Source: Methylococcus sp. UBA6136 (lineage in GTDB: Bacteria; Pseudomonadota; Gammaproteobacteria; Methylococcales; Methylococcaceae). Taken from it: a DNA stretch of 34,346 nucleotides. The stretch is taken from positions 1 to 34,346 of the forward strand of contig DIVI01000216.1 in the NCBI GenBank assembly GCA_002423305.1. Reading direction: 5' to 3'. How positions within the stretch are numbered: the stretch's first letter is position 1; each line of letters opens with the position of its first letter. The notes beneath the pieces are model-generated. The model saw only the letters and a program-made list of their open reading frames with translations, did no database searches and had not been told where the DNA came from. This document shows, piece by piece, positions 15,902-24,131 of this stretch. The position numbers were made by a program, and so were the translations under genes.

Positions 15902-16519
15902 ATGAGTACGCCGCTCGCTATCCGCCGATTTACCGGGCATGACCCGGAACTGAGGGCCTTCCTGCCGGATCTGGCTCGTCTGCGCATTCAGGTATTCAGG
16001 GACTTTCCCTACCTTTACGACGGCACCGTCGAATATGAGGAAAAATACTTGGAAACCTATCTCCGATGCCCAGAAAGCATCGTCGTGCTGGTGCTGGATG
16101 GGGAGAATGTCGTCGGTGCGACGACCGGCCTGCCTATGGATGCGGAAACCACCGAATTCCAGCAGCCTTTTCTCGACGCCGGTTACGATCCCGCCCGGAT
16201 TTTTTATTGCGCCGAATCCGTTCTGTTGCCCGCCTATCGGGGACGTGGCGTTTACCCCCGATTTTTTGCCGAACGCGAAGGACATGCCGAAAGTCTGGGG
16301 CGTTTTGACCTCTGCTGTTTCTGCTGCGTGCAGCGACCGGAAGATCACCCGCTCCGTCCGGCCGATTACGTTCCGCTGGATCGGGTCTGGACCAAATTCG
16401 GCTATGCAAGGCACCCTGAGCTGGCCACGACCTATGACTGGAAGGATGTCGACACCGCAGAAGAATCACCCAAGCCCATGGTGTTCTGGCTGAAATCACT
16501 CAAGGAAACAGAGGCATGA
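15902..16519 (+). CDS. GNAT family N-acetyltransferase
   Basis: The 205-aa product has a GNAT fold. The acetyl-CoA pyrophosphate-binding motif is present in VLLPAYRGRGVYPRFF (R-x-x-G-x-G type), with the preceding beta strand ARIFYCAES. The C-terminal part contains a cysteine-rich stretch (DLCCFCCVQRPED) that may shape the acceptor pocket. Its stop overlaps the start of the nitrilase gene by four bases (ATGA), so the two are translationally coupled. In some bacteria, for example Bacillus YhcX, a GNAT domain and a nitrilase domain are fused in one chain, which suggests that the two proteins here act on the same compound. The acceptor is unknown. Confidence 0.85.
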   Translation: MSTPLAIRRFTGHDPELRAFLPDLARLRIQVFRDFPYLYDGTVEYEEKYLETYLRCPESIVVLVLDGENVVGATTGLPMDAETTEFQQPFLDAGYDPARIFYCAESVLLPAYRGRGVYPRFFAEREGHAESLGRFDLCCFCCVQRPEDHPLRPADYVPLDRVWTKFGYARHPELATTYDWKDVDTAEESPKPMVFWLKSLKETEA

Positions 16520-17403
16520 GCACGATCTACCGCATTGCGACGGCGCAATACAACATCGGGAGGCTAGGGAGTTGGGCCGAGTACGAAGCCAAGGTCCGCC
16601 ATTGGGTGGAAGAAGCGGCGGGATTTGACGCCAAATTGCTGGTGTTCCCCGAATATTTTAGTATGGAGCTGGCTTCCCTGTTTCCCGAAGTCGTCTACAA
16701 ATCCCTGTCGGGGCAACTCGACGCCCTCCAGGATCTGCTCCCCGGCTTCCGGCAGGTCTTTCAGGAACAGGCCCGTCGGCACGACGTTCACATCGTGGCC
16801 GGTTCTTACCCCGTGCGGCAGGCGGATGGCAGTTTCCGTAACCGCGCCTATCTGTTCCGGCCCGAGGGCGATCCCGACTTTCAGGACAAATTGCAGATGA
16901 CCCGCTTCGAAAACGAACAGTGGTTCATCGTGGGCGGGGATGAAATCAAGACCTTTGATACCCCGCTGGGTCGGATCGGCATCAATATCTGCTATGACAG
17001 CGAATTTCCCATGCTCGCCCGCAAGCAGGTTGAGGCCGGTGCGGATCTGATCGTGGTACCGAGCTGTACGGATACGACCGCGGGTTACTGGCGTGTCAGG
17101 ATCGGCTGTCAGGCTCGGGCGCTGGAAAACCAGTGTTATGTGGTGCAGTCCCCGACGGTGGGCCTGGCTTCCTGGTCCGAAGCTGTCGATATCAATATTG
17201 GCGCGGCTGCGATTTACACGCCCGTCGATTACGGCTTCCCGGACAACGGTGTACTGGCTATTGGCGAACTGAACGCGACCCAGTGGGTGTCCGCGGAAAT
17301 CGATCCCGCCTCGATCGGTCGCATTCGCAATACGGGACAGGTTTTCAACTACCGCGACTGGCCGTCGCAGTTTCGCTGTCTGGATGACGCGAGACGCGAC
17401 TGA
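16516..17403 (+). CDS. carbon-nitrogen hydrolase (nitrilase superfamily)
   Basis: The 295-aa product has the complete nitrilase-superfamily catalytic set: E46 in FPEYF, K125 in DKLQMTRFE and C159 in NICYDSEFP. The enzyme probably hydrolyses an amide or related C-N bond in the cytoplasm, with the chain forming the usual alpha-beta-beta-alpha sandwich. The segment DTTAGYWRVRIGCQARALENQ is typical of the branch found fused to or beside GNAT domains. It overlaps the GNAT gene by four bases and precedes cimA by 36 bases. Specificity cannot be told; a true nitrilase is less likely than an amidase in this branch. Confidence 0.88.
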   Translation: MSTIYRIATAQYNIGRLGSWAEYEAKVRHWVEEAAGFDAKLLVFPEYFSMELASLFPEVVYKSLSGQLDALQDLLPGFRQVFQEQARRHDVHIVAGSYPVRQADGSFRNRAYLFRPEGDPDFQDKLQMTRFENEQWFIVGGDEIKTFDTPLGRIGINICYDSEFPMLARKQVEAGADLIVVPSCTDTTAGYWRVRIGCQARALENQCYVVQSPTVGLASWSEAVDINIGAAAIYTPVDYGFPDNGVLAIGELNATQWVSAEIDPASIGRIRNTGQVFNYRDWPSQFRCLDDARRD

Positions 17404-17439
17404 CAACCCCTCAGACATCACAACTCAGTCTTACTGACC

Positions 17440-19044
17440 ATGACTTCATCATCCAAACGGGTTGAGTTGTTCGATACGACACTCCGCGACGGCAGCCAGA
17501 CTGCCGGTATCAATTTTTCGGTCGAGGACAAGGTCCGCATTGCCGATCGGCTGGCGGACTTTCAGATCGGCTGGATCGAAGGGGGTTGGCCAGGCGCCAG
17601 CCCCAAGGACACCCAGTTCTTTGAACTGATGCGCAAGCGCCAGTGGTCCGCGACCCGATTGATTGCCTTTGGCAGCATGGCGCGCCCCGGCAAGTCCGCC
17701 AGCGAGGATATCGGATTACGTCACTTGGCCGAGAGCGGTGCGGATGGGGCTTGCGTATTCGGCAAAAGCTGGGATCTTCACGTCACCAAGGCTCTGGGTA
17801 TTGGGCTATCGGAAAACCTTGACCTGGTTCATGACTCCATTGCCTGGCTCAAGGCGCAGTTGCCCACCGTCTTTTTTGATGCCGAGCATTTTTTTGACGG
17901 TTACCGTGACAATCCTGAATATGCCCTCGAAGTCCTCAAGGCAGCCCATGCCGCCGGGGCAGATGGATTGGTACTCTGCGATACCAATGGCGGCAATATC
18001 CCCTTCACCGTCGGTCAGGTGGTGACCGAGGTCGTTCGCCAGTTCCCGGATACGCTGATCGGCATCCATGCCCATAACGACTGTGAGTTGGCCGTGGCCA
18101 ACTCGGTGGCGGCTGCCCGGGTGGGTGCCCGCATGGTTCAGGGCACCATCAACGGTATCGGCGAACGGTGTGGCAATGCCAACCTGGTTTCCATCATTCC
18201 CATCCTTCAACTGAAAATGCAGCTCGACTGCGGGATTGATGCCGAGCATCTGCAGCAATTGGGATCACTGTCCCGGTTCGTCAATGAAATGGCCAACCGT
18301 CTGCCCTGGCAACATCAGCCCTTTGTCGGGCTGAGTGCCTTTGCCCACAAGGGCGGCATTCATGCCTCCGCAGTCCGCAAGGATTCGCGACTCTATGAAC
18401 ATATCGAACCCGAACTCGTCGGCAATGAACGGCTTATCCTGGTCTCGGACCAGGCCGGCAAGAGCACGGTCCAGTTGAAAATGGCGGAAATGGGCCTGGA
18501 TGTCGGACTGGATGCCAATGATCCGGCTGTCAAGAAAGCCATTCAGCGGGTCAAGGAACTGGAAAACCGTGGCTTCGCCTATGAGGGTGCGGAAGCCTCG
18601 TTCCAGCTGCTGCTGCTCAAGGCCATGGACCGTTTCAAACCGTACTTTGAATTGGAAAGCTTCCGCGTCATCGATGAGAAGCAGGGCCATGAGGAAGATC
18701 CAGCCTCCGAGGTTACGGTGACGCTGCGCGTCGGCCTGGAAACCACCACCACCTCGGCACGTGGCAATGGGCCGGTCAACGCCCTGGACAACGCCCTGCG
18801 AGAGGCGCTGATTCCTTTCTATCCCAGCCTCGCCGGCATGCGATTAACCGACTTCAAGGTTCGGGTACTCACCACTCAGCAGACCACCCGCGCCACGGTC
18901 CGGGTACTGATTGAATCGACCGATGGTCATGCCGAATGGGGCACGGTGGGCGTTTCCGCCAACATGGTGGATGCCAGCTTCCAGGCCCTGGCTGATGCGG
19001 TGCAGTACAAGCTGATGCTGGACAAAGCCGTGACACCGGCCTGA
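17440..19044 (+). CDS. cimA: (R)-citramalate synthase
   Basis: The 534-aa product belongs to the CimA/2-isopropylmalate synthase family, of the long citramalate synthase type. The N-terminal TIM barrel begins ELFDTTLRDGSQTAGINF and contains the metal-binding HAHND motif, GIGERCGN and FAHKGGIHASAV. A C-terminal regulatory LeuA-type dimer domain (about 400-530) follows. The enzyme condenses pyruvate and acetyl-CoA to citramalate, which leads to 2-oxobutyrate and isoleucine without threonine deaminase. True isopropylmalate synthases differ in the early motif, and the TAGINF segment favours CimA. It is probably the last gene of the SnoaL-GNAT-nitrilase transcript. Confidence 0.92.
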   Translation: MTSSSKRVELFDTTLRDGSQTAGINFSVEDKVRIADRLADFQIGWIEGGWPGASPKDTQFFELMRKRQWSATRLIAFGSMARPGKSASEDIGLRHLAESGADGACVFGKSWDLHVTKALGIGLSENLDLVHDSIAWLKAQLPTVFFDAEHFFDGYRDNPEYALEVLKAAHAAGADGLVLCDTNGGNIPFTVGQVVTEVVRQFPDTLIGIHAHNDCELAVANSVAAARVGARMVQGTINGIGERCGNANLVSIIPILQLKMQLDCGIDAEHLQQLGSLSRFVNEMANRLPWQHQPFVGLSAFAHKGGIHASAVRKDSRLYEHIEPELVGNERLILVSDQAGKSTVQLKMAEMGLDVGLDANDPAVKKAIQRVKELENRGFAYEGAEASFQLLLLKAMDRFKPYFELESFRVIDEKQGHEEDPASEVTVTLRVGLETTTTSARGNGPVNALDNALREALIPFYPSLAGMRLTDFKVRVLTTQQTTRATVRVLIESTDGHAEWGTVGVSANMVDASFQALADAVQYKLMLDKAVTPA

Positions 19045-19151
19045 CATTGCAAATCGAGGCCCTGCGATGCCCCTCAAACGCGACTTTCCCGTCTTTGGCG
19101 AGGCTCACTGCAAGTCTTTTCGATGAGGGCAGACGGGGGCGTTTTGGCGTG

Positions 19152-19180
19152 TTGCTTTCATAAAATCCGCCACGTATACT
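19152..19180 (+). promoter_or_regulatory. promoter of the pqq operon
   Basis: A -35 box TTGCTT (19152-19157) and a -10 box TATACT (19175-19180) are separated by 17 bases. The start would be near 19187, leaving a leader of about 58 bases before pqqA. Upstream, CCCGTCT (19088-19094) and AGACGGG (19131-19137) form a spaced inverted repeat in the cimA-pqqA gap that could be an operator or a weak stem. Confidence 0.7.
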
Positions 19181-19244
19181 TCGCCGCGAGCTTGAACAAA
19201 GCGTGGCCACAAAACAATGAACCAACCTTTTGGAGGATGACCGA

Positions 19245-19319
19245 ATGAGATGGGAAAAACCAAGCTACAACGACATGCGTTTCGGCTTTGAAGTGACCAT
19301 GTATATCTACAACCGTTAA
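19245..19319 (+). CDS. pqqA: PQQ precursor peptide PqqA
   Basis: This 24-codon gene encodes the ribosomal precursor of pyrroloquinoline quinone. The peptide contains the FGFEVTMYIYNR segment with E16 and Y20 in the E-x-x-x-Y spacing, the two side chains joined by PqqE and used to build PQQ. A strong ribosome binding site (GGAGG at 19232-19236) lies eight bases before the ATG. It is the first gene of the operon, under its own promoter and followed by an intrinsic terminator, which should make it more abundant than the enzymes. It is too short for ordinary gene finders. Confidence 0.97.
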   Translation: MRWEKPSYNDMRFGFEVTMYIYNR

Positions 19320-19335
19320 TTAACGGCTTGTCATG

Positions 19336-19371
19336 AAGCGGGGCTCTGCAGCAATGTTGAGCCCCGTTTTT
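19336..19371 (+). terminator. attenuator between pqqA and pqqB
   Basis: An 8-bp stem CGGGGCTC (19339-19346) / GAGCCCCG (19359-19366) with a 12-base loop is followed by TTTTTG. It starts 17 bases after the pqqA stop. No second promoter is obvious before pqqB, so partial read-through of this terminator probably sets a high PqqA-to-enzyme ratio, as described for other pqq operons. Confidence 0.85.
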
Positions 19372-19408
19372 GTATCTGGGGCATAACCCTTTCTTTGAGC
19401 CTGACCAC

Positions 19409-20320
19409 ATGATCATTCGAGTCCTGGGCGCCGGCGCGGGCGGTGGCTTCCCTCAGTGGAACTGCAACTGCCTGAACTGCGCGGGAGTCCGCAAAGGTAC
19501 CCTCAAAGCCAAGCCTCGCACGCAGTCTTCCATCGCCGTGAGCAGTGACGGGGAACGCTGGGTATTGTTCAATGCCTCTCCCGATATCCGCACCCAACTG
19601 GAACAGTTTCCCGCCGCGCACCCGAAACATGGCATTCGCGACACCGGCATCAAGGCCATCGTTCTGATCGACAGCCAGATCGATCACACAACCGGCCTGC
19701 TGATGTTACGGGAATCGACGGCACCGCTGGAGATCTACTGCAGCGAGATGGTGAAACAGGACCTGACCACCGGCTTCCCGCTGTTTAACATGTTGACCCA
19801 CTATTGCGGGGTAAATCACCACCAACTCCCACTGGACGGCACTGGATTCAGCATTTCCGGCATCGAGGACCTGCGTTTTTACAGCCATTCGCTGAAAAGC
19901 AAGGCACCGCCCTACTCCCCGCACCGACATGACCCCCATGATGGCGACAATATCGGCGTGGTGATCGAGCAAATCTCGACCGGTCAGAAAATCTACTATG
20001 CCCCGGGCCTGGGCGAAATCGAACCACATGTGCAGACGGCCCTGGAAACGGCCGACTGCATCCTCGTTGACGGCACCTTCTGGCAGCATGACGAAATGGA
20101 ACGCGCCGGCATCAGCAAGAAGCGAGCGCTGGAAATGGGCCATCTCCCGCAATCCGGCCCTGGCGGCATGATGGAGCACCTGGCAAGGGTGACTGCACGA
20201 AAGATACTCATCCACATCAACAACACGAATCCGATTCTGGACGAAAATTCACCCGAGCGGCAAATTCTGGATTCTGCCGGAATCGAAGTGGCCTATGACG
20301 GCCTCGAAATCAGCTTATGA
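19409..20320 (+). CDS. pqqB: PQQ biosynthesis protein PqqB
   Basis: The 303-aa product is PqqB, of the metallo-beta-lactamase fold. It begins MIIRVLGAGAGGGFPQWNC and carries cysteines near the start (CNCLNC) and the modified metal-site segment DSQIDHTTG. It has been linked to tyrosine hydroxylation or another step on the PqqA-derived di-amino acid. The frame stays open back to a TTG at 19370, but that codon lies in the T-tract of the attenuator, so the ATG at 19409 is the likely start. Its stop overlaps the first possible pqqC start. Confidence 0.97.
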   Translation: MIIRVLGAGAGGGFPQWNCNCLNCAGVRKGTLKAKPRTQSSIAVSSDGERWVLFNASPDIRTQLEQFPAAHPKHGIRDTGIKAIVLIDSQIDHTTGLLMLRESTAPLEIYCSEMVKQDLTTGFPLFNMLTHYCGVNHHQLPLDGTGFSISGIEDLRFYSHSLKSKAPPYSPHRHDPHDGDNIGVVIEQISTGQKIYYAPGLGEIEPHVQTALETADCILVDGTFWQHDEMERAGISKKRALEMGHLPQSGPGGMMEHLARVTARKILIHINNTNPILDENSPERQILDSAGIEVAYDGLEISL

Positions 20321-21057
20321 GACCCGCCATGAGTGAATTCGCCCCTTGGAGTCCGGAGGCATTTGAAGCCCAGCTTCGAGCCAAGGAGATCTACTACCAT
20401 ATTCATCATCCGTACCAGATTGAAATGGCTGCGGGTCGACTGTCACGGGAACAGATTCAGGGCTGGGTGGCCAATCGCTTCTACTACCAGGTCAATATCC
20501 CGGTGAAGGACGCCAACATCCTGGCCAATTGCCCTGACCGGGATACCCGCCGACTCTGGATACAGCGGATTCGCGACCATGACGGTGACGAAGCCGACAC
20601 GGGTGGCATCGAGGCCTGGACGCACCTCGGCGAGGCCGTCGGCCTTTCACGCCAAGACCTTTGGGCCCAAAAGCACGTATTGCCCGGAGTCCGCTTTGCC
20701 GTGGATGCCTACGTGAATTTTGCCCGGCATGCCAGCTGGCAGGAAGCGGCTTGCTCCTCACTGACAGAAATGTTCGCGCCCACCATCCACAAGCAGCGCC
20801 TCGCCGGCTGGCCGGACCTCTATCCCTGGATCGACCAGGAAGGCCTGGCCTATTTCCGCAAGAGAGTCAGCCAGGCTAACCGCGATGTAGAACATGGCCT
20901 CGCCATCACCCTCGAACATTTCCTCACCCGCGAACAGCAGGAGCGCGCGGTCCAAATCCTGCAATTCAAACTGGACGTCCTGTGGACCATGCTCGACGCC
21001 ATGTGGCTGGCTTATGTCGATAAAAAGCCGCCCTATTTCAACATCGCCCCCCGATGA
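20317..21057 (+). CDS. pqqC: pyrroloquinoline-quinone synthase PqqC
   Basis: The 246-aa product is PqqC, the cofactorless oxidase that catalyses the last ring closure and eight-electron oxidation to PQQ. It is all-helical, with the conserved segments YYHIHHPYQIEMAAG, GWVANRFYYQ and SLTEMFAPTIH. The first ATG overlaps the pqqB TGA by four bases. A second ATG at 20329 would give 242 aa and fits the family equally well. The pqqD start overlaps its stop (ATGA), so the enzymes are translationally coupled. Confidence 0.97.
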   Translation: MRPAMSEFAPWSPEAFEAQLRAKEIYYHIHHPYQIEMAAGRLSREQIQGWVANRFYYQVNIPVKDANILANCPDRDTRRLWIQRIRDHDGDEADTGGIEAWTHLGEAVGLSRQDLWAQKHVLPGVRFAVDAYVNFARHASWQEAACSSLTEMFAPTIHKQRLAGWPDLYPWIDQEGLAYFRKRVSQANRDVEHGLAITLEHFLTREQQERAVQILQFKLDVLWTMLDAMWLAYVDKKPPYFNIAPR

Positions 21058-21335
21058 CCACATCCTTCGACCAAAACCTGAGACTGGCCTTTTCGCCATT
21101 ACATCGTCTGCAATGGGAAGAGTCCCAGCAGAAACACGTGATCCTTTACCCGGAGGGCATGGTCGAGCTGAATGTGCCTGCAGCCGAAATACTGAAGCTC
21201 TGTGACGGCACGCGCACGCTGAATCAGGTTGTCATTGAACTCGAGCAGAAGTTTGAAACCAGCGGTCTCCACGACGACATCCTCGAAATGGTCGAATCGG
21301 CACTCGAAAATGGCTGGATCAGAACCCTATCCTAG
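21054..21335 (+). CDS. pqqD: PqqD, peptide chaperone for PqqA
   Basis: The 93-aa product is PqqD, the winged-helix RiPP recognition element that binds PqqA and presents it to PqqE. Typical features are HVILYPEGMVELNVPAAEIL and the acidic C-terminal helix with DILEMVESALENGWI. It is a separate chain here, as in most Proteobacteria, whereas some organisms fuse it to PqqC or PqqE. Its 3' end overlaps the pqqE coding region by 26 bases in another frame. Confidence 0.96.
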   Translation: MTTSFDQNLRLAFSPLHRLQWEESQQKHVILYPEGMVELNVPAAEILKLCDGTRTLNQVVIELEQKFETSGLHDDILEMVESALENGWIRTLS

Positions 21336-22452
21336 CGGCACGCCGCGCTGGCTCCTGGCCGAGCTTACGTATCGCTGCCCGCTGCAATGTCCCTATTGCT
21401 CAAACCCGATCGATTATGCGGCGCATTCCAACGAGCTCACTACGGATGAGTGGAAGCGGGTCTTTTCCGAGGCGCGGGCCATGGGCGCGGTTCAACTCGG
21501 GCTGTCCGGCGGAGAACCGCTCACCCGAAAGGATCTTCCGGCACTCGTCGAGCATGCGCGAGAACTGGGGTACTACACAAATCTCATCAGCTCCGGTTAC
21601 GGACTGACGGAAGAGAAAATCATCGAGCTGAAAACCGCCGGGCTGGATCACATTCAGATCAGCATCCAAGCGCCTGAGAAAACCCTCAACAACTACCTGG
21701 CTGGCACTGACTCCTACGAGCAGAAGAAAGCCGTTGCCCACCTGATCAAGCAGCATGGCTACCCCATGGTGCTGTGCGTGGTCATTCACCGCCACAACAT
21801 CCATCTCATGCGCGAAATCCTGGAGATGGCGATCGAGCTCGGGGCGGATTATCTGGAACTGGCCAATACGCAGTATTACGGATGGGCACACCTCAACCGG
21901 GATGCCCTGCTGCCTACCCGCGAACAATTCGAAACGGCGGAGGCTATTGCCCAGGAGTACAAGCTCCAGCTCAAGGGCAAAATGAAGATTTATTACGTTG
22001 TCCCGGATTATTACGAAGACCGACCCAAAGCCTGCATGAACGGTTGGGGGACGACTTTTCTGACCATCGCGCCCGACGGCATGGCCCTGCCCTGCCACGA
22101 GGCCCGCATCCTGCCGGGACTCAACTGCCCGAACGTCCGGGACTTCAGTTTGCGCGATATCTGGGAAAAATCAGATGCGTTCAACCGGTTCCGGCACTTT
22201 GACTGGATGGAAGAGCCCTGCCGCTCCTGCCCGGAAAAAACGAAGGATTTCGGCGGCTGCCGCTGCCAGGCTTATCTGCTGACCGGCAATATGAACTCTA
22301 CGGACCCCGTTTGCAGCCTGTCGCCGCAGCGCGACAAGGTCCAGCAGGCCATTGATGAGGCACTGCAAATCTCACTTAAAGATTCCGCGGAGCCCCTTAT
22401 TTTCCGCAACAGCCGAAATTCAAAAGCGCTCGGCGAATCCTCGAGCCAATAG
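21310..22452 (+). CDS. pqqE: radical SAM enzyme PqqE
   Basis: The 380-aa product is PqqE, which uses SAM and an iron-sulfur cluster to form the carbon-carbon bond between Glu and Tyr of PqqA. The radical SAM motif CxxxCxxC is at C23, C27 and C30 (CPLQCPYC). A SPASM domain with auxiliary-cluster cysteines follows (CMNGWG, LPCHEA, PCRSCPEKTKDFGGCRCQ). The ATG at 21310 gives the usual family N-terminus and places the start inside pqqD. The frame is open further upstream, but that part is out-of-frame pqqD sequence. The operon ends here, and no pqqF or pqqG protease gene follows. Confidence 0.96.
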   Translation: MAGSEPYPSGTPRWLLAELTYRCPLQCPYCSNPIDYAAHSNELTTDEWKRVFSEARAMGAVQLGLSGGEPLTRKDLPALVEHARELGYYTNLISSGYGLTEEKIIELKTAGLDHIQISIQAPEKTLNNYLAGTDSYEQKKAVAHLIKQHGYPMVLCVVIHRHNIHLMREILEMAIELGADYLELANTQYYGWAHLNRDALLPTREQFETAEAIAQEYKLQLKGKMKIYYVVPDYYEDRPKACMNGWGTTFLTIAPDGMALPCHEARILPGLNCPNVRDFSLRDIWEKSDAFNRFRHFDWMEEPCRSCPEKTKDFGGCRCQAYLLTGNMNSTDPVCSLSPQRDKVQQAIDEALQISLKDSAEPLIFRNSRNSKALGESSSQ

Positions 22453-22473
22453 CCCCCGGCCTGCGACATACGC

Positions 22474-23046
22474 TCACGGGTTGATGCCTTCCCAAGGCGT
22501 GTACAGCCCCTCGACCTCGATGCCCGCGACGGATAGCACCCGGCCCACGGTTTCATCAATCAGTTGCGGCAGGGTCTTGGCGTCGCCGTAAAACGCGGGC
22601 AGGGGCGGATACATGATGCCCCCCATTTCGGTCACGATGCCCATATTGCGGATATGCACCAGATGAAGCGGGGTCTCCCTTGGGACGATGACCAGGCGCC
22701 GTCTTTCCTTCAATACCACGTCCGCCGCTCGTGAAATCAGATTGTCACCAAACCCATGGGCAATGGCCGCCAGGGTTTTCATCGAACAGGGCGCAATGAT
22801 CATTCCTTCGGTTCGAAACCCCCCACTGGCGATGCTCGCGGCAATGTCATCAATGCCATGTACCTTGTCGGCCAGAGAGCAGATTTCACTTCGCTTCATG
22901 CCCAGTTCATGCTGAATATTCAGGGCACCGGCATCGGAGACAACCAGATGAGTCTGCCAACCGCCCGCCTGCCGCAGCACCTCCAGCAATCGCTTCCCGT
23001 AAATGGCACCCGTAGCCCCCGTCATGCCGATAATCAGACGTTTCAT
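22474..23046 (-). CDS. ubiX: flavin prenyltransferase UbiX
   Basis: The 190-aa product is UbiX, which attaches a dimethylallyl group to FMN to make the prenylated flavin needed by the decarboxylase UbiD in ubiquinone synthesis. It begins MKRLIIGMTGATGAIYGKRLL and contains the family segment IIAPCSMKTLAAIAHG and the C-terminal PPLPAFY region. Its start overlaps the stop of pip by four bases, so the two genes form a minus-strand operon that converges on pqqE. ubiD is not in the window. Confidence 0.95.
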   Translation of the reverse strand: MKRLIIGMTGATGAIYGKRLLEVLRQAGGWQTHLVVSDAGALNIQHELGMKRSEICSLADKVHGIDDIAASIASGGFRTEGMIIAPCSMKTLAAIAHGFGDNLISRAADVVLKERRRLVIVPRETPLHLVHIRNMGIVTEMGGIMYPPLPAFYGDAKTLPQLIDETVGRVLSVAGIEVEGLYTPWEGINP

Positions 23047-24002
23047 TTTCCGAACCCTAACGTGATGGCCATGCTATCGGTGGCTTCAACGAGGGCGCTG
23101 ATCATGTGATCGCCCGCAGCCACATGACCGGCGTTTTCAAGAATGAGTAACGTGGAATTGGGAAGCTGCCGGTGAAGACAGGTGGCGGATTCGACCGGAC
23201 ACACCAGATCCCGGCGTCCATGAATGATCTGGGTGGGAATGTGACGAATGCGTTCACACCCCTCAAGCACCGCGTTTTCAGGGATGAAATAGCGATTGGC
23301 CGCATAATGCAGCCCAATCCTTGCCGCATTCAGCGATTCCTTGGACACATGCTCATCATGGCTGTCAGGGTTAAAGAGTTCGGGTACGGTCACCTGACTG
23401 CTCCACCCGTCCAGGGCCCTCGCCGCCCGACGCTGCGCCAATTCATCCGAGCCAATCACATGACGGTAGAGAGACTGGATGGGATCGGCCGCCTCTTCTT
23501 CTGTCAGAGCATCAAGCAGGCGGGCCCAAGCCTCGGGATAAATCCTTCTCACCCCGCCTTCCCCGAAAAACCACGCCAGATCAGAGGCACGCGCCAGAAA
23601 AGTGCCCCGCAGAATCAAGCCAGCCACATGATCCGGGTGCCCCTGAGCAAGCAATAGGGCAAGCGTCGCGCCCCATGAGCCAGCAAAGACGATCCATTGA
23701 TGGATACCCAGCCAGATCCGGATGAACTCCATATCCTCAAGCAGAAGTGCCGTGGTGTTCCGATTGAGCTCACCTTGCGGCGTTGATCTGCCGGAGCCAC
23801 GCTGATCAACCAGGATGACCCGATAAATGGCCGGATCAAAGAAGCGACGATGATAGGGTTTGCAACCGGACCCGGGGCCGCCATGCAAAAACAAGGCAGC
23901 CAACCCATCAGGATTCCCGCATTCCTCGACCATCAGGGTATGTTCATCACGCACCAAATGATGCGTTTTGTAAGGTTCCAGCTCGGGATAAAGGACAGTC
24001 AT
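23043..24002 (-). CDS. pip: prolyl aminopeptidase (proline iminopeptidase)
   Basis: The 319-aa product is an alpha/beta-hydrolase of peptidase family S33. The oxyanion motif HGGPG is at 40-44, DQRGSGRS follows, and the nucleophile elbow GSWGATL carries S109. A cap domain with ARRIYPEAW-type helices and the C-terminal GRRDLVCPVE and GHVAAGD segments supply the Asp and His. It removes N-terminal proline from peptides in the cytoplasm. The length is normal. It lies upstream of ubiX with a four-base overlap, a pairing with no obvious functional link. Confidence 0.93.
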   Translation of the reverse strand: MTVLYPELEPYKTHHLVRDEHTLMVEECGNPDGLAALFLHGGPGSGCKPYHRRFFDPAIYRVILVDQRGSGRSTPQGELNRNTTALLLEDMEFIRIWLGIHQWIVFAGSWGATLALLLAQGHPDHVAGLILRGTFLARASDLAWFFGEGGVRRIYPEAWARLLDALTEEEAADPIQSLYRHVIGSDELAQRRAARALDGWSSQVTVPELFNPDSHDEHVSKESLNAARIGLHYAANRYFIPENAVLEGCERIRHIPTQIIHGRRDLVCPVESATCLHRQLPNSTLLILENAGHVAAGDHMISALVEATDSMAITLGFGK

Positions 24003-24088
24003 TATTGTTCAGCAAACGACTCATGTAGGTAGCCTAGGATAACCGATGTCACCGCAACCCCTGGCAGATAAGCACAAAACCATGAGTC

Positions 24089-24116
24089 AAAAAAAAGGGC
24101 CCTGAGGCCCTTTTTT
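24089..24116 (-). terminator. terminator after the outer-membrane protein gene
   Basis: GGGCC, loop CTGA and GGCCC are flanked by A8 on one side and T6 on the other, so the structure works in both directions. It lies 16 bases past the stop of the outer-membrane gene (minus) and about 90 bases before pip. Confidence 0.9.
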
Positions 24117-24131
24117 CGTTAACCGGTTGGT

